Shown: one piece after another, positions 34,719 to 46,229 of the stretch
Position numbering within the stretch: position 1 is the first letter of the stretch
How the letters are laid out: the number at the start of each line of letters is the position of its first letter
Source: Dromiciops gliroides
Lineage: Eukaryota; Chordata; Mammalia; Microbiotheria; Microbiotheriidae
Direction of reading: 5' to 3'
Assembly: GCF_019393635.1 (NCBI RefSeq)
Contig: NC_057861.1
Coordinates: 303,325,468 to 303,389,467 of the forward strand
Length of the DNA: 64,000 nucleotides
Translations under genes and position numbers: made by a program
The notes under the pieces: generated by a model
Database searches by the model: none
What the model saw: the letters and a program-made list of their open reading frames with translations, nothing else
What the model was told of the DNA's origin: nothing

Positions 34719-35157
34719 TTTAAAAAAAAAACTTTTTGACATCTGAATCCCTCCCCCACTTCCATCATCATTGTAAGGCACTCCTGCTATGGGAACTCCC
34801 TCCATTGATGTAGATTGGCAATTACTCTGTGATTTATAGTCTTAGACAGTTCCCTGGGGCACTGAGACACTTCTTGTTTGTGGTCACACAATCAGTATGT
34901 GTTTTAGGCAAGAATAGATGCCATATCTTTCTGCTTATGTAGCCGCGATGCCATATTTCTGCTTCTATTGAAGAAAAAAGTTTTAAAGATACCATTTATA
35001 TGTTTACAAATATGTAACCAGATGTTAGTGGAGACCTATGTCTAATGTCACAGAATTCCTCAGTTTTTCTCTACCATGCTCCTGGAGATCTTAATCCCTC
35101 CCATTTTCCCAAGGGGAAGAGGAAGAATAAGTATTGAAAACAGCAATGATGTCCTAT
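34719..35157. other. Unassigned sequence
   Basis: Small direct duplication of 'GCCATAT..TTCTGCTT' at 34920-34965. Nothing else seen. Confidence 0.45.
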
Positions 35158-35169
35158 AAGAGTACAGGA

Positions 35170-35302
35170 GGGCAGCTAGGTGGCGCAGTGGATAAAGCAC
35201 TGGCCCTGGAGTCAGGAGTACCTGAGTTCAAATCCGGCCTCAGACACTTAACACTTACTAGCTGTGTGACCCTGGGCAAGTCACTTAACCCCAATTGCCT
35301 CA

Positions 35303-35336
<34 letters not shown>
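35170..35336 (+). mobile_element. WSINE1-like SINE, near-consensus, long pure A-tail
   Basis: AAGAGTACAGGA at 35158-35169 and 35337-35348. About 30 uninterrupted A. One of the youngest-looking copies. Confidence 0.96.
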
Positions 35337-35341
<5 letters not shown>

Positions 35342-36100
35342 TACAGGAAAGTGGGATGCAAAGAGTCAAAAGGCCACATCACCCTGGACTATCACTGATA
35401 GAACCATGAATAAGCTAATAGGGGAGAGAAGACCAAGATGACAAAATAAAGACAGTATTGGATACCACTATTAGGTCTTTATCCCAAAGGAAAATGACTT
35501 ATATGTACAAAAAAATAGCAACTCGTTTGGTGGTGACAAAGAATTGGAAATTGAGGGGATGTCTATCAATTGGAACAAGTTGTTGTATACGATTGTGATG
35601 GAATACTATTGAGCTATAAGAAATGGTGAGTAAGATGCTCCCAGAAAAACCTGGAAAGTCTTAAGCGAACTGATGCAAAGTGAAGTGAACAGAAACAAGA
35701 GAACATTGTATACAGTAATAGCAACATTGTATGATGATCTACTGTGAATAACCTAACTATTCTCAGCAATACAATGATCTAAGAAAAATCTGAAGGAATT
35801 ATGATGAAAGGTGTTGTCCATCTCCAGAAAAAGAATTGGTGAAGTCTGAATGCAAATCAAAGATACTTTTTCTTTACTTTGTTTATCTTTCTTGGGGTTT
35901 TTTATCTGAGTTTTCTTTCACAGCATGACTTGCATGGAAATGTGTTTTGTATGACTACACATGTATAATCTATGTAAAATTGCTTGCCTTCTCAATGGGG
36001 GAAAGGGAGAGGAGAGAGAGAATTTGGGATTTAAAATTGTAAAAAAAAGAATGCTGAAATTGTTTTTATATATAATTGGGAAAAATAAAATGTCAAATTG

Positions 36101-36260
36101 GGCAGCTAGGTGGTGCAGTGGATAAAGCACCCACCCTGGATTCAGGAGTACCTGAGTTCAAATCCGGCCTCAGACACTTGACACTTACTAGCTATGTGAC
36201 CTTGGGCGAGTCACTTAACCCCCATAGCCCTACAAAAAAAAAACAAAAAAACAAACAAAT
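36101..36260 (+). mobile_element. WSINE1-like SINE, serial pair in L1 tail
   Basis: AAAATGTCAAATTG at 36087-36100 and 36261-36274. Confidence 0.94.
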
Positions 36261-36274
36261 AAAATGTCAAATTG

Positions 36275-36423
36275 AGGGGCAGCTAGGTGGCGCAGTGGAT
36301 AGAGCACCGGCCCTGGAGTCAGGAGTACCTGACTTCAAATCCGGCCTCAGACACTTAACACTCACTAGCTGTGTGACCCTGGGCAAGTCACTTAACCCCA
36401 ATTGCCTCACTAAAAACAAAACA
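36275..36423 (+). mobile_element. WSINE1-like SINE, serial pair in L1 tail
   Basis: AAAATGTCAAATTG at 36261-36274 and 36424-36437; the body is close to consensus. Confidence 0.94.
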
Positions 36424-36599
36424 AAAATGTCAAATTGATAAAAAAGACAGCATTGGGCGGTGAGCAGAAGCAAGGCAGATCAAATTTAGAATGCTGTGTC
36501 CATTGTGCTATCAGGACAAAACTGTTGAATTCTATTTTTTTGTCATCTGCTTCCCTGCTAACCTCATATTGACAGTCAAGTTTTGAATCTAGATAACTG

Positions 36600-37470
36600 A
36601 AGGGATGGTGAGGTGCCCTCATCAGAAGTAGGGAAGTTTAGAGGAAGGGGTTGCTGAAGAGGAAGGTAATGAGTCCCATTTTAGCCATGTTTAGTTTGAG
36701 ACGTCGATGGGATGTTCAGCAATAACTGCTGGTGTGAGACTAGAGTTCAACAGAAGAATTTGGGAGTCGTTTTTGCCAAAAAGATAATTGAACTCATGGG
36801 AGCTCATGCAGTCACCAAGAAAGATTATAAAGAGAAAAGGTGCTCAGATGGAGCTTCAGAGGACACTCACACTTAGCGGGTGGGATATAGAAGGTGATGT
36901 AGCAAAGAAGATGGGGTAAGAGCAATCAGGGAGAGGAAGAAAGGCAGGAGAGAGCCAGAAGCTAAAGGGAAAAAAGAGTATCAGGGAAGATGAGGTGTCC
37001 AACAGTGACAAAAGCTTCAGAAAATTCAAGTAAAATAAAGACTAAGAAAATGCTGTCAGATTTAACAAATAAGAGATTGTCGATAACCTTGCAGAAAGCA
37101 ATTTCAGTAGAGCAATGGCATTAGAAGACATATTGCAAGGTACTGAGAAGTGAGTTATAAGTAAATAGATGGGGAGGGGCACCTGCCCTGGATTCAGGAG
37201 GACCTGAGTTCAAATCCAGCCTCAGACACTTGACACTTACTAGCTGTGTGACCCTGGGCAAGTCACTTAATTCTCATTGCCCTGCAAAACAACAAAAAAA
37301 AGCAACTTGATGAACAATTATACATATCTTTTTCTAGGAGTTTGCCCATGAAAGAGATGTAGGATTATAGTTTGAGTGGCTATAAGGGTCAAGATTGGAG
37401 AAAGGATTTAGATGCTAAGATAGCAATATATAAAGGTTGTTGTAGAATTTCCTACACATGCTCAGCAAAG
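36600..37470 (-). repeat. L2-type LINE, EN/RT region, minus
   Basis: 'TTTAGCCATGTTTAGTTTGAGACG...GAGGTGTCCAACAGTGACAAAAGC...GCAATTTCAGTAGAGCAATGG' parallels the longer L2 at 47.8-48.4 kb. Confidence 0.65.
37170..37305 (+). mobile_element. WSINE1-like SINE, 5'-truncated
   Basis: Starts at GGGGCACCTGCCCTGG and ends with AACAACAAAAAAAA. Confidence 0.88.
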
Positions 37471-37479
37471 ATCTAAAAA

Positions 37480-39149
37480 AACTGTCGAATTGAATGATAA
37501 TCAAAAAATCTCAAAAGAAATGGTAGCAAGCTCCCTCATCTAGCCCAGGACTACATAAAAAGGATGGCCAGGAGCTACACATGCTGGAAAAGGTGTACTG
37601 CCAGGAATGATAGTATGAACTCAGATAAACAAGCCAGAGTTTATAGTAGCACCTAAACCAGTGAGGCTTATGATGACAAAAGCTTGTAGTTTATCTCCAA
37701 ACCTGGAAGTTGGCTTGGGGAAGAGAAGAAGCCCATAGCAACGTTCATTATCACTATTTTTATCAGCTCCAGATGGTCACTAATCTGTCAATACCCTCTT
37801 TAAAGGATGGTGGCCAGAAATGGCCACAATGGTTTTCCTGGAATAATGGAGTGGTTTGCCATTTCCTTCTCCAGCTCATTTTACAGATGAGGAAACTGAG
37901 GCAAACAGGATTAAGTGACTGGCTTAGAGTCACACAGCTAGTGAGTGTCTGTACCTCAAGTTCAAGATGACTCTTCCCAGTGTTCTAGGTGGTATAGGAG
38001 AGAGTGTTGGGGAAAATGTTGATACTTCTACTCTTGCTATAATTTCTCACTAAATATCCCTTCATAAAAACTCATTGATCTTAGTCATTGAAATGATCCT
38101 GGGGAAATTGCTTAACTTTATCCCTGGAAGGTATCAATCATATAAGAGATTACCCCAATCAATGTCCAATCAATGACAATTAAAAGTGGGGGGAAAGGCA
38201 ACCCCAACCTCTCAGGGGTGCTCCTAAAACTTTGAGAGGGAGATTTAGTCTTATTTGGCAAAAAAACTAACTTGTTAGTGCAAATGGGAGTTGGGATAAA
38301 TATCCCCTGTATCATGGCTACACTACAGTTTATTTTCTTTTATGCTTAATGTGTCACAGTTACTGTGCAGGTGGATAAAATAATAGTTTTTCATCACTGA
38401 ATAAAAATATTGAGATGGAAGTTTGTCTTCCACGGGCCCACCAAAAGCATCTTTGGTTCAACTCCAGTAGCAGAAAGGAAAATGGAGATGTTGTATGCCC
38501 CATTCTAACCCCAAGAGATTTCTTTTCTGAGATGTCTTGATAGTTTCAGAGCTTTGCATTCCACATAGTCTTGAGATGGTAAGCATTTAGTAAGGTGATA
38601 TCTATTAAAATTGCTCTTAAATATTTATGAGGAAATGTTATATCTGAGCAATTGTGGGCAATAGTTTTGTCTGTGATACTCTCATTTCAGTAGTTAATTG
38701 ATTGTATTCTCAAGGACATTTTGTGGTTTGTTATTGAAGTGTGTGAATTTTTCATCTGTTATTTAAAAGGGACCGCAAGCTTCTAGAGTATAATTATTGC
38801 TACTTGATAATGTTTTTCTAAGTATCCAGTAGGTACTAAATTTTTGCAACCTGAAATATTACTTGACACCATTTCTATCATTTCCTCACAAAATTTTCAT
38901 TGATTTATAAATATGGATTCCTTTTGAATCACCTTTTTAAAAAAATTACTGGTAGGAATCACCTACCCTTGCATTTCTATCACAAGCCCCTTTGTTTCTG
39001 TAAACAAATCTACATGACATAAATTTGTTCTGCACTTCTATGTTGACATATGATTGATGGAATTCATATTGGTGTTGCCCATGGACAGTATCTAGCAGAC
39101 TCTCTGCTTTGTGTGTTCCATGTTCTATTCTTAATTTTCATTCTATTCT
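37480..39149. other. Unassigned intergenic sequence
   Basis: Apart from the MAR1 fragment, no repeat or exon recognised. AT-rich from 38600. Confidence 0.45.
37835..37960 (-). mobile_element. MAR1-like SINE fragment, minus
   Basis: 'AGTGGTTTGCCATTTCCTTC...CACACAGCTAGTGAGTG'. Confidence 0.85.
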
Positions 39150-39595
39150 TGTATCTTTGGCATTTTGTAGACTTAATGCTAAAGGATTTTCAGTTACATT
39201 TGACTTTTGTACTTGTTATATTCCTGCCAATAGAATGGAAGCTCATTTAGAGCAGGGACTGTTTTGGTTTTGAGTTCATATTTCCAATGCCTAGCACAGT
39301 GTCCTGTACACGTTTTTAACCCGTTTTTTCAATCGAGTCTGACTCTTCATGACCCATTTGGAGTTTTCTTGGCAGAAATAATAGAGTGGTTTGCCCTTTC
39401 CTTCTCTAACTCAACTTACAGATGAGGAAACTGAAGAAAACAGGGTTAAGTGATTTGCTCAGGGTCACACTGCCAGATTTGAACTCAAGAAAATGAATCT
39501 TCTGACTCCAATCCCCTCACTCTATTCTCTGTACCACCTAGCTGCCCCTAAGTCTTGTACATAGGAGGCACTTAATACATATTTGTTGAATTGAA
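39150..39595 (+). repeat. L2-type LINE 3' tail, split by a MAR1-like SINE
   Basis: 'AATGGAAGCTCATTTAGAGCAGGG...CTAGCACAGTGTCC' then, after the SINE, 'GGAGGCACTTAATACATATTTG'. Confidence 0.65.
39318..39547 (-). mobile_element. MAR1-like long SINE, minus
   Basis: 'GAGTCTGACTCTTCATGACCC...CACCTAGCTGCCCC'. Confidence 0.9.
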
Positions 39596-40073
39596 TTGGA
39601 TTTATTCTACCAGTAGGGAAAATAAGGATTTTGTTGCCGGTAGGAATAAAAAACTAATTTGGAACAGAGGGAGCTGGGTAGAGGTCACTATCTCTTTTAA
39701 CCCTTTCTGGTCTTGCTCCAAATTGACTTATTTATTTATTTTGGCAACCAGCAGCATTATGGGGGTTGAACTTTGTCTCCCCAGTTCCAAACATCTCTTT
39801 TGCAGTTTGCTAAGAGAAATCTCTGGCATTTTTAAAAGTAATGCCAAATAATAACCAAGCTGCAATGCATAGGCTGCAAGGGTTGCAGGGATTTCAGGGA
39901 TATTTCTAACCCCTAGTCAGAAAGGAGACTAGGATCAGGTAACCAGACCTGAGGGAAAAAAAGAGGATAAGCACTTCAAAGGATAGACAACCTTAGCCTG
40001 AAGGCTTCTGTTGACTTTTGCTGGCTGCCTGGCTGGAGGTGGTAAAAATAGCCCTGAAGTGTGATTGAAAATG
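39596..40073. other. Unassigned sequence
   Basis: Nothing recognised. Confidence 0.45.
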
Positions 40074-40090
40074 CTTAGCCCTCCCTTTTA

Positions 40091-40113
40091 TTTATTTTTA
40101 TTATTTATTATTG

Positions 40114-40167
<54 letters not shown>

Positions 40168-40193
40168 TTAGTGAGGCAATTGGGGTTAAGTGA
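40091..40193 (-). mobile_element. Extremely truncated SINE with (TTA)n tail
   Basis: Only about 30 bp of the SINE 3' end (GAGGCAATTGGGGTTAAGTG) plus a (TTA)n tail, bounded by CTTAGCCCTCCCTTTTA (40074-40090) and a copy with one mismatch (40194-40210). Confidence 0.9.
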
Positions 40194-40210
40194 CTTAGCC
40201 TTCCCTTTTA

Positions 40211-40709
40211 GAAGGAGACTGCTTAGCAGCTGCCTCGGGGCAGATGGAAGCACAGAGCTGCTGAACACCTAAAAAGACTGAATAAGGAAAGACCAGCAGA
40301 TGGTAGCAGAGAGCAACTTAAGTGTAAAGCCCAGAAGCCCAGGTGTCCAGCAGAGAGCAGTGTTGTAGAATGTAACTGAGCAGCAGAGGACCCTTGTTCC
40401 TTGGAGAAAGCTGCTGGCCTAATGACCCTGGTGATTCTGCAGCATCAGAAGTGGGTTGTCCCAAATACACAAGGGCCCTGGCCCAATGTGCTCCCTGAAC
40501 ATGTTGCCTACACCACCAGTGGTATGCGGGAAATCTTCCTTGTCACTTATCTTGGGCTGTCTAATTAAATGTCTTTTGGGCTGCCTAGGAAAATGTTTTT
40601 TGAATGTAAAAGAAACACATCAATGGCATACGTGGGGTCTTGTTTTGAGTGAATACTGACTTACATCTCCAATGTATATTGAACCCAGAATAGCATTTAA
40701 AGGGTCCTA
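40211..40709. other. Unassigned sequence
   Basis: Nothing recognised. Confidence 0.45.
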
Positions 40710-40710
40710 C

Positions 40711-40724
40711 GTGTGTGTGTGTGT

Positions 40725-40767
<43 letters not shown>
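40711..40767. repeat. (GT)n microsatellite
   Basis: One TAT interruption at 40728-40730. Confidence 0.98.
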
Positions 40768-40769
<2 letters not shown>

Positions 40770-41327
40770 TGTGGATCTTTCCCCTTTGAAACTGCTTTTT
40801 ACCCCAACTGTAGTAGAGAAGAAGAAGCAAAGTATGTGGGTAATTCTGCCTTTCCTCTGGCATCTATAACATGCTGTCTGCTTCCAAGCAATAGCTCAAT
40901 CATTTTCTTTTTCATCTTCTTCCACTAAACATAGTTACAAACAAAAACCTCAAACAATATGACTACTGTTGTCTTTAGCATTTTTACTGACACTAGTTTT
41001 TTTGGTTTGTCTCATCATCTCAATTTGGGTGCCACTCTCTCAGAGACCAGAACTGGTACATTTTCTTCCTCACTTCATCCCCAACCCTCCTTCCCCCCAT
41101 TCCCCCTCCCCTGCCATTCTCAGATACTCTGATGGAGTAGAAGTAAGATTCTCTTCTTCGTTATTAGCGTGAGCCCCTACCAACTCTGTGTTCTCTCCAT
41201 TTAAGAACTGTGTGCTCTTCAGTGAGAGCACACTGGTTCCTTTTAAGCACTTAATATCAGATAGTTTTTACAAGGAAATATTTAATCCAAAAATACAAGA
41301 TATAAGAATGTTTTATTCAAAATACAA
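40768..41327. other. Unassigned sequence
   Basis: Nothing recognised. Confidence 0.45.
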
Positions 41328-41490
41328 GGGGCAGCTAGGTAGCAGAGTGGATAGAGCACCGGCCATGGAGTCAGGAGGACCTGAGTTAAAACCTGGACTC
41401 AGACACTTGACACTTACTAGCTGTATGACCCTGGGCAAGTCACTTAACCCCAATTGCCTCACAAAAATCCCAAAACAACAAAAAACAAAA
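41328..41490 (+). mobile_element. WSINE1-like SINE
   Basis: Flanked by CAAAATACAAG / CAAAGTACAAG. Confidence 0.92.
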
Positions 41491-42322
41491 ACAAAGTACA
41501 AGAACAGAGTACAAGCATTTCCCCAAACACCTCATGGGCATAATCTCCCCTACACCACTCTGGTGGGAGGGGGATAGCTCAGTTCCTACATAGAATAGTC
41601 CCACCAAATTCATGTCCAAAGGCAGCATCCCTGTTGGCTTCTGCCTGATTGGCATCTCAGACCCTTGTTTCTTAGGGCATTGCCTCTGGGCTGGCTGCAG
41701 TAGGGGACCTGTATTGCTAAATTCCCAGATCCCTGTGACTTGTTCTTCAAGACCAGATCAGAGACTCTATTCTCTGCACCTAGAATGAAAACAATAAATA
41801 AGACCAAAGATGCAGGTCTGTTTCTCTACGGGCAGGGGAGAGACATAAAGCATGGGAGAAGGAAGGGGAAGGAGGCCCCCATGGCTTCTGCCCTTAAATT
41901 TAGTGAAGGAGTCACTTTGTTCCCTCAAACGAAAATGAGGCAAAAGCCCTGGCCAGCACTATCTTGGGCTGCTTTGAAGAAGCTGAGATTTCTAGTTATA
42001 CAGCCAATAGAAAAAGACTCTTCCCAACTATATGATAGGATAGGATAACACAGAATTTCCACATATGCTCTAGTCTTCCTGTTTTTTCCAGAAGCAGGTC
42101 CCCAGCATATACCACCTGGATGAGTCCAACTTAACAAAGTCATGGTATCTGCCCATGTGCCAGCCCCCATCATACCCAATTTGAGACATTTGTCATACTT
42201 GGCAAACAAGCAGATGGTACATTTTGAACAAATTATCCCTGTTCCCAGTCCAGAACTCTGTTATCTCTGGGGTAGCACAAGCATTGTCTTTTCTCTTGCT
42301 TCTCTAATGCCACACAGTAAAG
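41491..42322. other. Unassigned, GC-richer than its surroundings
   Basis: ORFs of 102 (plus) and 94 (minus) codons have no domain. An LTR-like origin is possible but no ends were found. Confidence 0.4.
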
Positions 42323-42500
42323 AATCTCAAAACAGTTAATACAGAACAATCTTATTCAGTCTCACATACACAGCAAAATAATTACAGTTATCGCTAAACA
42401 CAAATTACAGTTATCCCTAATCTCAAAACAGTTAATACAGAACAATCTTATACAGTCTCACATACACAGCAAAAGAATTACAGTTATCCCTAAACACAAA
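42323..42500. repeat. Tandem duplication, period 96 bp
   Basis: AATCTCAAAACAGTTAATAC starts at 42323 and 42419; the copies differ at only a few positions. A shorter AATTACAGTTATCSCTAA block appears three times. Confidence 0.93.
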
Positions 42501-42608
42501 GTTTTGCAGATTCAACCAACAAGAAATATTTTACAAATATCATTGCTTACTTAGTGCTTAACATATGCCTGACTTGGTACTCAAATTACTTTCTTCAACC
42601 CAAAAGCA

Positions 42609-42614
42609 AAAAAA

Positions 42615-42650
<36 letters not shown>

Positions 42651-42909
42651 AGAATAAAGGAAGGGAAGGAGGGAGAGAGAAAAGAAAGAAGGAAGAAGGG
42701 AATGAAGGAGGGAGGGAGGAAAAGAAGAAGGGAAGAGAGGAAGGGGAAAAGAGGAAGGGAGGGAATAAGGGAGAAAGAAAAGGAGGGAAAAAAGAATGAA
42801 GGAAGGAGGGAAAGAATGATGGGAGGGAGGAAAAGAAGGAAGAGAGGGAGGGAGAGAAGGAGGAAAGGGAAGGAGGGAAGGAGAGAGGAAAAGAAGGAAG
42901 GAAGGAATG
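42609..42909. repeat. Polypurine tract, about 300 bp
   Basis: The plus strand is almost entirely A and G (GAAA, GGAA, GGGA units), with a few isolated T. Spurious low-complexity ORFs run through it on both strands. Confidence 0.95.
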
Positions 42910-43049
42910 CTTGCAGGATCATAATTCTTTTCTATTCATCTTTAATTTTGTGCCTTTCCTCTTCTGAACATATTCTTTTGAGGCAAGAAAGAGGCCTGAA
43001 TTTGGAGTAAGAAGCCTTGGGTTTGATTTCTGGTTCTGACCCTTACCAG

Positions 43050-43513
43050 CTGTGTTAGTCAGTCATTCAACAAGTTTTATTAAACACTTACCATGTGCTA
43101 TGAGTCAGGAAACAAAGAAAAGCAAAACCACAATACACAAATAATTGTACTTGCAAAATAAATACTATGTAAATGGAAGGCCATTTTGAAGGACAGGCAC
43201 CTGCAGTAATGGCAGGAGGGGGCCTGGGAAAGGCTTCTTGCAGAAGGTATGATTTGAGGAAGGCAGAGGTGGGGAGGGAGACCATTTCAGGTGTGGCAGG
43301 AAGGGGCAGAAGCTGGTGAAAATGAATGGAGTCTGGTGACAGAGCTCAAGGAAAAAGCAGGAGAGCCAGCATCATCCACTCGAAGAAGTGTCATAAGGCA
43401 GCTCATCTTCTAGCGGGACGGGGCTCAGTTAGGAAAGGTTTTAAAAGGCAAACAAAGGATTCTCCATTTTATCCTGGTGCTTGCAGGAAGCCACTGGAGT
43501 CTATCAGAACAGT
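43050..43513 (-). repeat. L2-type LINE 3' region, minus
   Basis: 'TCAACAAGTTTTATTAAACACTTACCATGTGC...TTCTTGCAGAAGGTATGATTTGAGG...GGAAGCCACTGGAGTCTATC'. Confidence 0.7.
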
Positions 43514-43669
43514 TCTTTTTTTTTGGGGGGGGGGTGGAGGCAATTGGGATTAAGTGACTTGTCCAGGGTCACAAAGCTAGTAAGTGTTAAGTGTCTGAGG
43601 CCGGATTTGAACTCAGGTCCTCCTGAATCCAGGGCCGGTGCTCTATCCACTGCGCCACCAAGCTGCCCC
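43514..43669 (-). mobile_element. WSINE1-like SINE, minus
   Basis: T8G10 tail complement, body, ending CCAAGCTGCCCC. Confidence 0.92.
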
Positions 43670-44640
43670 TTGTTTATAGGTTCTTATAAGTCCTTTGTGT
43701 TTTATGCATTTTCTGTGGAGTGAAATAAATGTTGTCCTATATTCAATACCATTTGTTACCTTCTGTGCTTATATAGGACCTGAGGACCCTGTTGCATACA
43801 TGTGGAAAGCTTGGCACATGTAAATTGTATTCAGAAATTTTTTCCTTAACTCTATGTGAGGGCAACGAACCAAAGAAAATACAACCTTTTGGGAGAAGTC
43901 TCTGATATCAGACCTGGTCTATGTGACTTAGGGTTTAGGGCACTCTGGACCATGGTTTACATTTGTATGCATTACATCCCTTCTATTAGATTGTAAAGTA
44001 CTCAAGAGCAAGGACTGTATCATTTTTTTCTTTGCCTAGTACAGTATTTTGAACACAGTAAATGAAAAATAAATGCCTATCAGCTTGACTTTAGTTGAAT
44101 TGAATTACTAACATGATATTTAGTTCACTAAAAATATTCCATTCAAAAACTGTGGGTCAAGAAATGACAGATTGTTAGTCCTTTCGAGATTTTGCTTTTT
44201 ATTAATAGGTCCAAGAAAATAGAGGTTCCAAATGTACTGTAAGTAATTTTGATGGAGACTTCTATGGGGAACATTGCATAATTTGGCCATTTCTAGGGAT
44301 GCATCACTACTTTGGGATCTTTGGTTCTCCAGATCTAACTTTGGTACAATGAGCCACTGAATCCCTCCTTTTTCTCAAGATGTAGGAACACACAGAATCC
44401 CACCGATAATCACTTAAGAATTCCATGCTCTTTACTGGATACTGGTCTGATAGGAGTATGTACCCCAAACTGTTAGTTTCATTTCGGAAAGAGTCTAAAA
44501 AAATGTTGCCTTGATGGGTCTAAAAGAGTGAACATCAAAAAAGTGAACCGCCTACTTCCTCTTGCCAGATTTAATCAGGCTTGCTATTAGCTGTAGTCTC
44601 GGGGGTGCTTTAGAGAGTTAAGTACACAGATCCATAGGCT
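43670..44640. other. Mostly unassigned; L2-type 3' tail at 43940-44090
   Basis: 'GCACTCTGGACCATGG...TTGTAAAGTACTCAAGAGCAAGG...AAATAAATGCC' is an L2-type tail, related to 45620-45775. The rest is unrecognised. Confidence 0.5.
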
Positions 44641-44729
44641 GTCAGAGTCAGAAGCAGTGTTAGAAGATGCCTATCCCAAACCCTCATTTTCCAGATTAAT
44701 GAATAAATGAAAATGAATGAATGAATGGA

Positions 44730-44945
44730 AAATTATGAATTGACCACTTACTATGTGCAAAGCACTATGCTATGTTCTGTGGATACAATTAGAAAAGTAA
44801 GGGAGTCCTTCCTCTCCAGGAGCTCACATTTAAATGGGAGGGGGAGGGGAGCAGAGGGAACAAAACATATGGGAGGCAGCTGCAAATCAGGTAAAAAGGC
44901 CCCAAGGTCCTTAGGGTGCATTGGCAAACCAGATGGTAATCAATC
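44730..44945 (-). repeat. Unnamed dispersed repeat family, copy C
   Basis: 'CATATGGGAGGCAGCTGCAA' and 'AAAGGCCCCAAGGTCCTTAG' are the complements of blocks in copies A and B, preceded by an L2-type tail complement ('TACTATGTGCAAAGCACTATGC'). Confidence 0.58.
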
Positions 44946-44946
44946 T

Positions 44947-45062
<116 letters not shown>

Positions 45063-45065
45063 TCA

Positions 45066-45179
45066 AAGTTAGATAACTTGCCCAGGGTCACACCTAGTAA
45101 GCATCTGAGTCTGGATTTGAACTCAGATTCTTCTGACTTCGGGGCTGGTGCTCTATCCACTGAGCCACCTAACTAACCC
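45066..45179 (-). repeat. MIR-like SINE fragment, minus
   Basis: 'AACTTGCCCAGGGTCACACCTAG...CCACTGAGCCACCTAAC'. Confidence 0.75.
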
Positions 45180-45449
45180 ATATTGTTTCTTCTTTAATGT
45201 TGTTTCCACAGATAATGTTTTCTGATGTTGAACAATCTGACATTGCCAAGGACTTGCATGGAAAAAAAAAAACCTTTCTTTTCTGGGTCTTCTGGAGCTC
45301 TAGTTACTGAAGAGATGGGGACTGTAGCTCCCATTGATAAGAAAGCTGAAGCACGTGGAGGTGAAGGGACTTCACAGAGGTGAAGGTTCTTACATTGTCA
45401 TTATTCATTTTGCCCAGTGATTTGGTTGCTATCAAGAACACCTGGTGTG

Positions 45450-45576
45450 TGGAGCAGCTAGGTGAAACAGTGGATAGAGCACCGGCCCTGGAGTCAGAAG
45501 GACCTGAGTTCAAATCCAGCCACTTACTAGCTGTGTGACCCTGGGCAAGTCACTTAACCTCACAAAAAAAAAAAAA
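45450..45576 (+). mobile_element. WSINE1-like SINE with internal deletion
   Basis: AAGAACACCTGGTGTG (45434-45449) and AAGAATACCTGGTGTG (45577-45592). Lacks the 'TCAGACACTTGACA' segment between CCAGC and CACTTACTAG. Confidence 0.93.
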
Positions 45577-45619
45577 AAGAATACCTGGTGTGGAAACTCT
45601 CTCCAGCAATGTAGATCAG

Positions 45620-45775
45620 CATGTAGTCATGGCACTCTGGGTCACAGTTCACATTTGCTTACATCATACCCCTTATGTCATGTTGAAATTTCCTTAAGGG
45701 CAGGGAATGGTTTATTTTTCATCTTTGTGTAGCACACCAGCTTGAACATAGTAAGTGTATATAATAAATGGCTGT
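45620..45775 (+). repeat. L2-type LINE 3' tail
   Basis: 'TTCCTTAAGGGCAGGGAATGG...AACATAGTAAGTGTATATAATAAATGG'. Confidence 0.6.
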
Positions 45776-45794
45776 TGACTTAAGCATGGACTTT

Positions 45795-45895
45795 AAGGGT
45801 GTGGCCTGGCTCACACAGCTTTAGAAGGAGGACTTGAACTCAGATCTTCATAGCTTTTAGTACAGTCTTCTAGCTATTATCTCACACTGCCTCTA
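45795..45895 (-). repeat. MIR-type SINE relic, minus
   Basis: 'GGCTCACACAGCTTTAGAAGG...ACTTGAACTCAGATCTTC'. Confidence 0.55.
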
Positions 45896-45967
45896 TTTAT
45901 TGTTAATAAGACAAATAATACAATGCATAAAAATACACCTGTATGTAGTAATCATACTTATTTTTTT

Positions 45968-46229
45968 TTGCTGTTGTTTAGTCATTTTTTCAGTCATGTT
46001 CCACTCTTTATCACCCCATTTGGGGCTTTCTTGGCAAAGATATTGTACTGGTTTGCCATTTCCTTCTCTGATCCTTTTTTACAAATAAGGAAACAGAAGC
46101 AAACAAAGTTAAGTGACTTGACTAGGGTCATGCAGTTAGTAAATGTCTAAGGCTAGATTTGAACTCCGAAAGATGAGCCTTCCTGAGTCCAGGCATGATG
46201 CTTTATCCACTGCACCACCTAGCTGCCCA
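45968..46229 (-). mobile_element. MAR1-like long SINE, minus
   Basis: 'TTTAGTCATTTTTTCAGTC...TTCTTGGCAAAGATATTG...CACCTAGCTGCCC'. Confidence 0.9.

Larger units (their letters stand above)
35462..36442 (+). mobile_element. L1 3' end with two SINEs in its tail
   Basis: AAAGACAGTATTGG (35448-35461) and AAAGACAGCATTGG (36443-36456) bound it. Contains 'GTCTATCAATTGGAAC', 'ACAGCATGACTTGC' and the purine tract. Confidence 0.85.

Noticed and set aside
42554..43010. Low-complexity ORFs through the polypurine tract
   Set aside because: Lys/Arg/Glu/Gly-rich or Phe/Ser/Leu/Pro-rich reads of a simple repeat.
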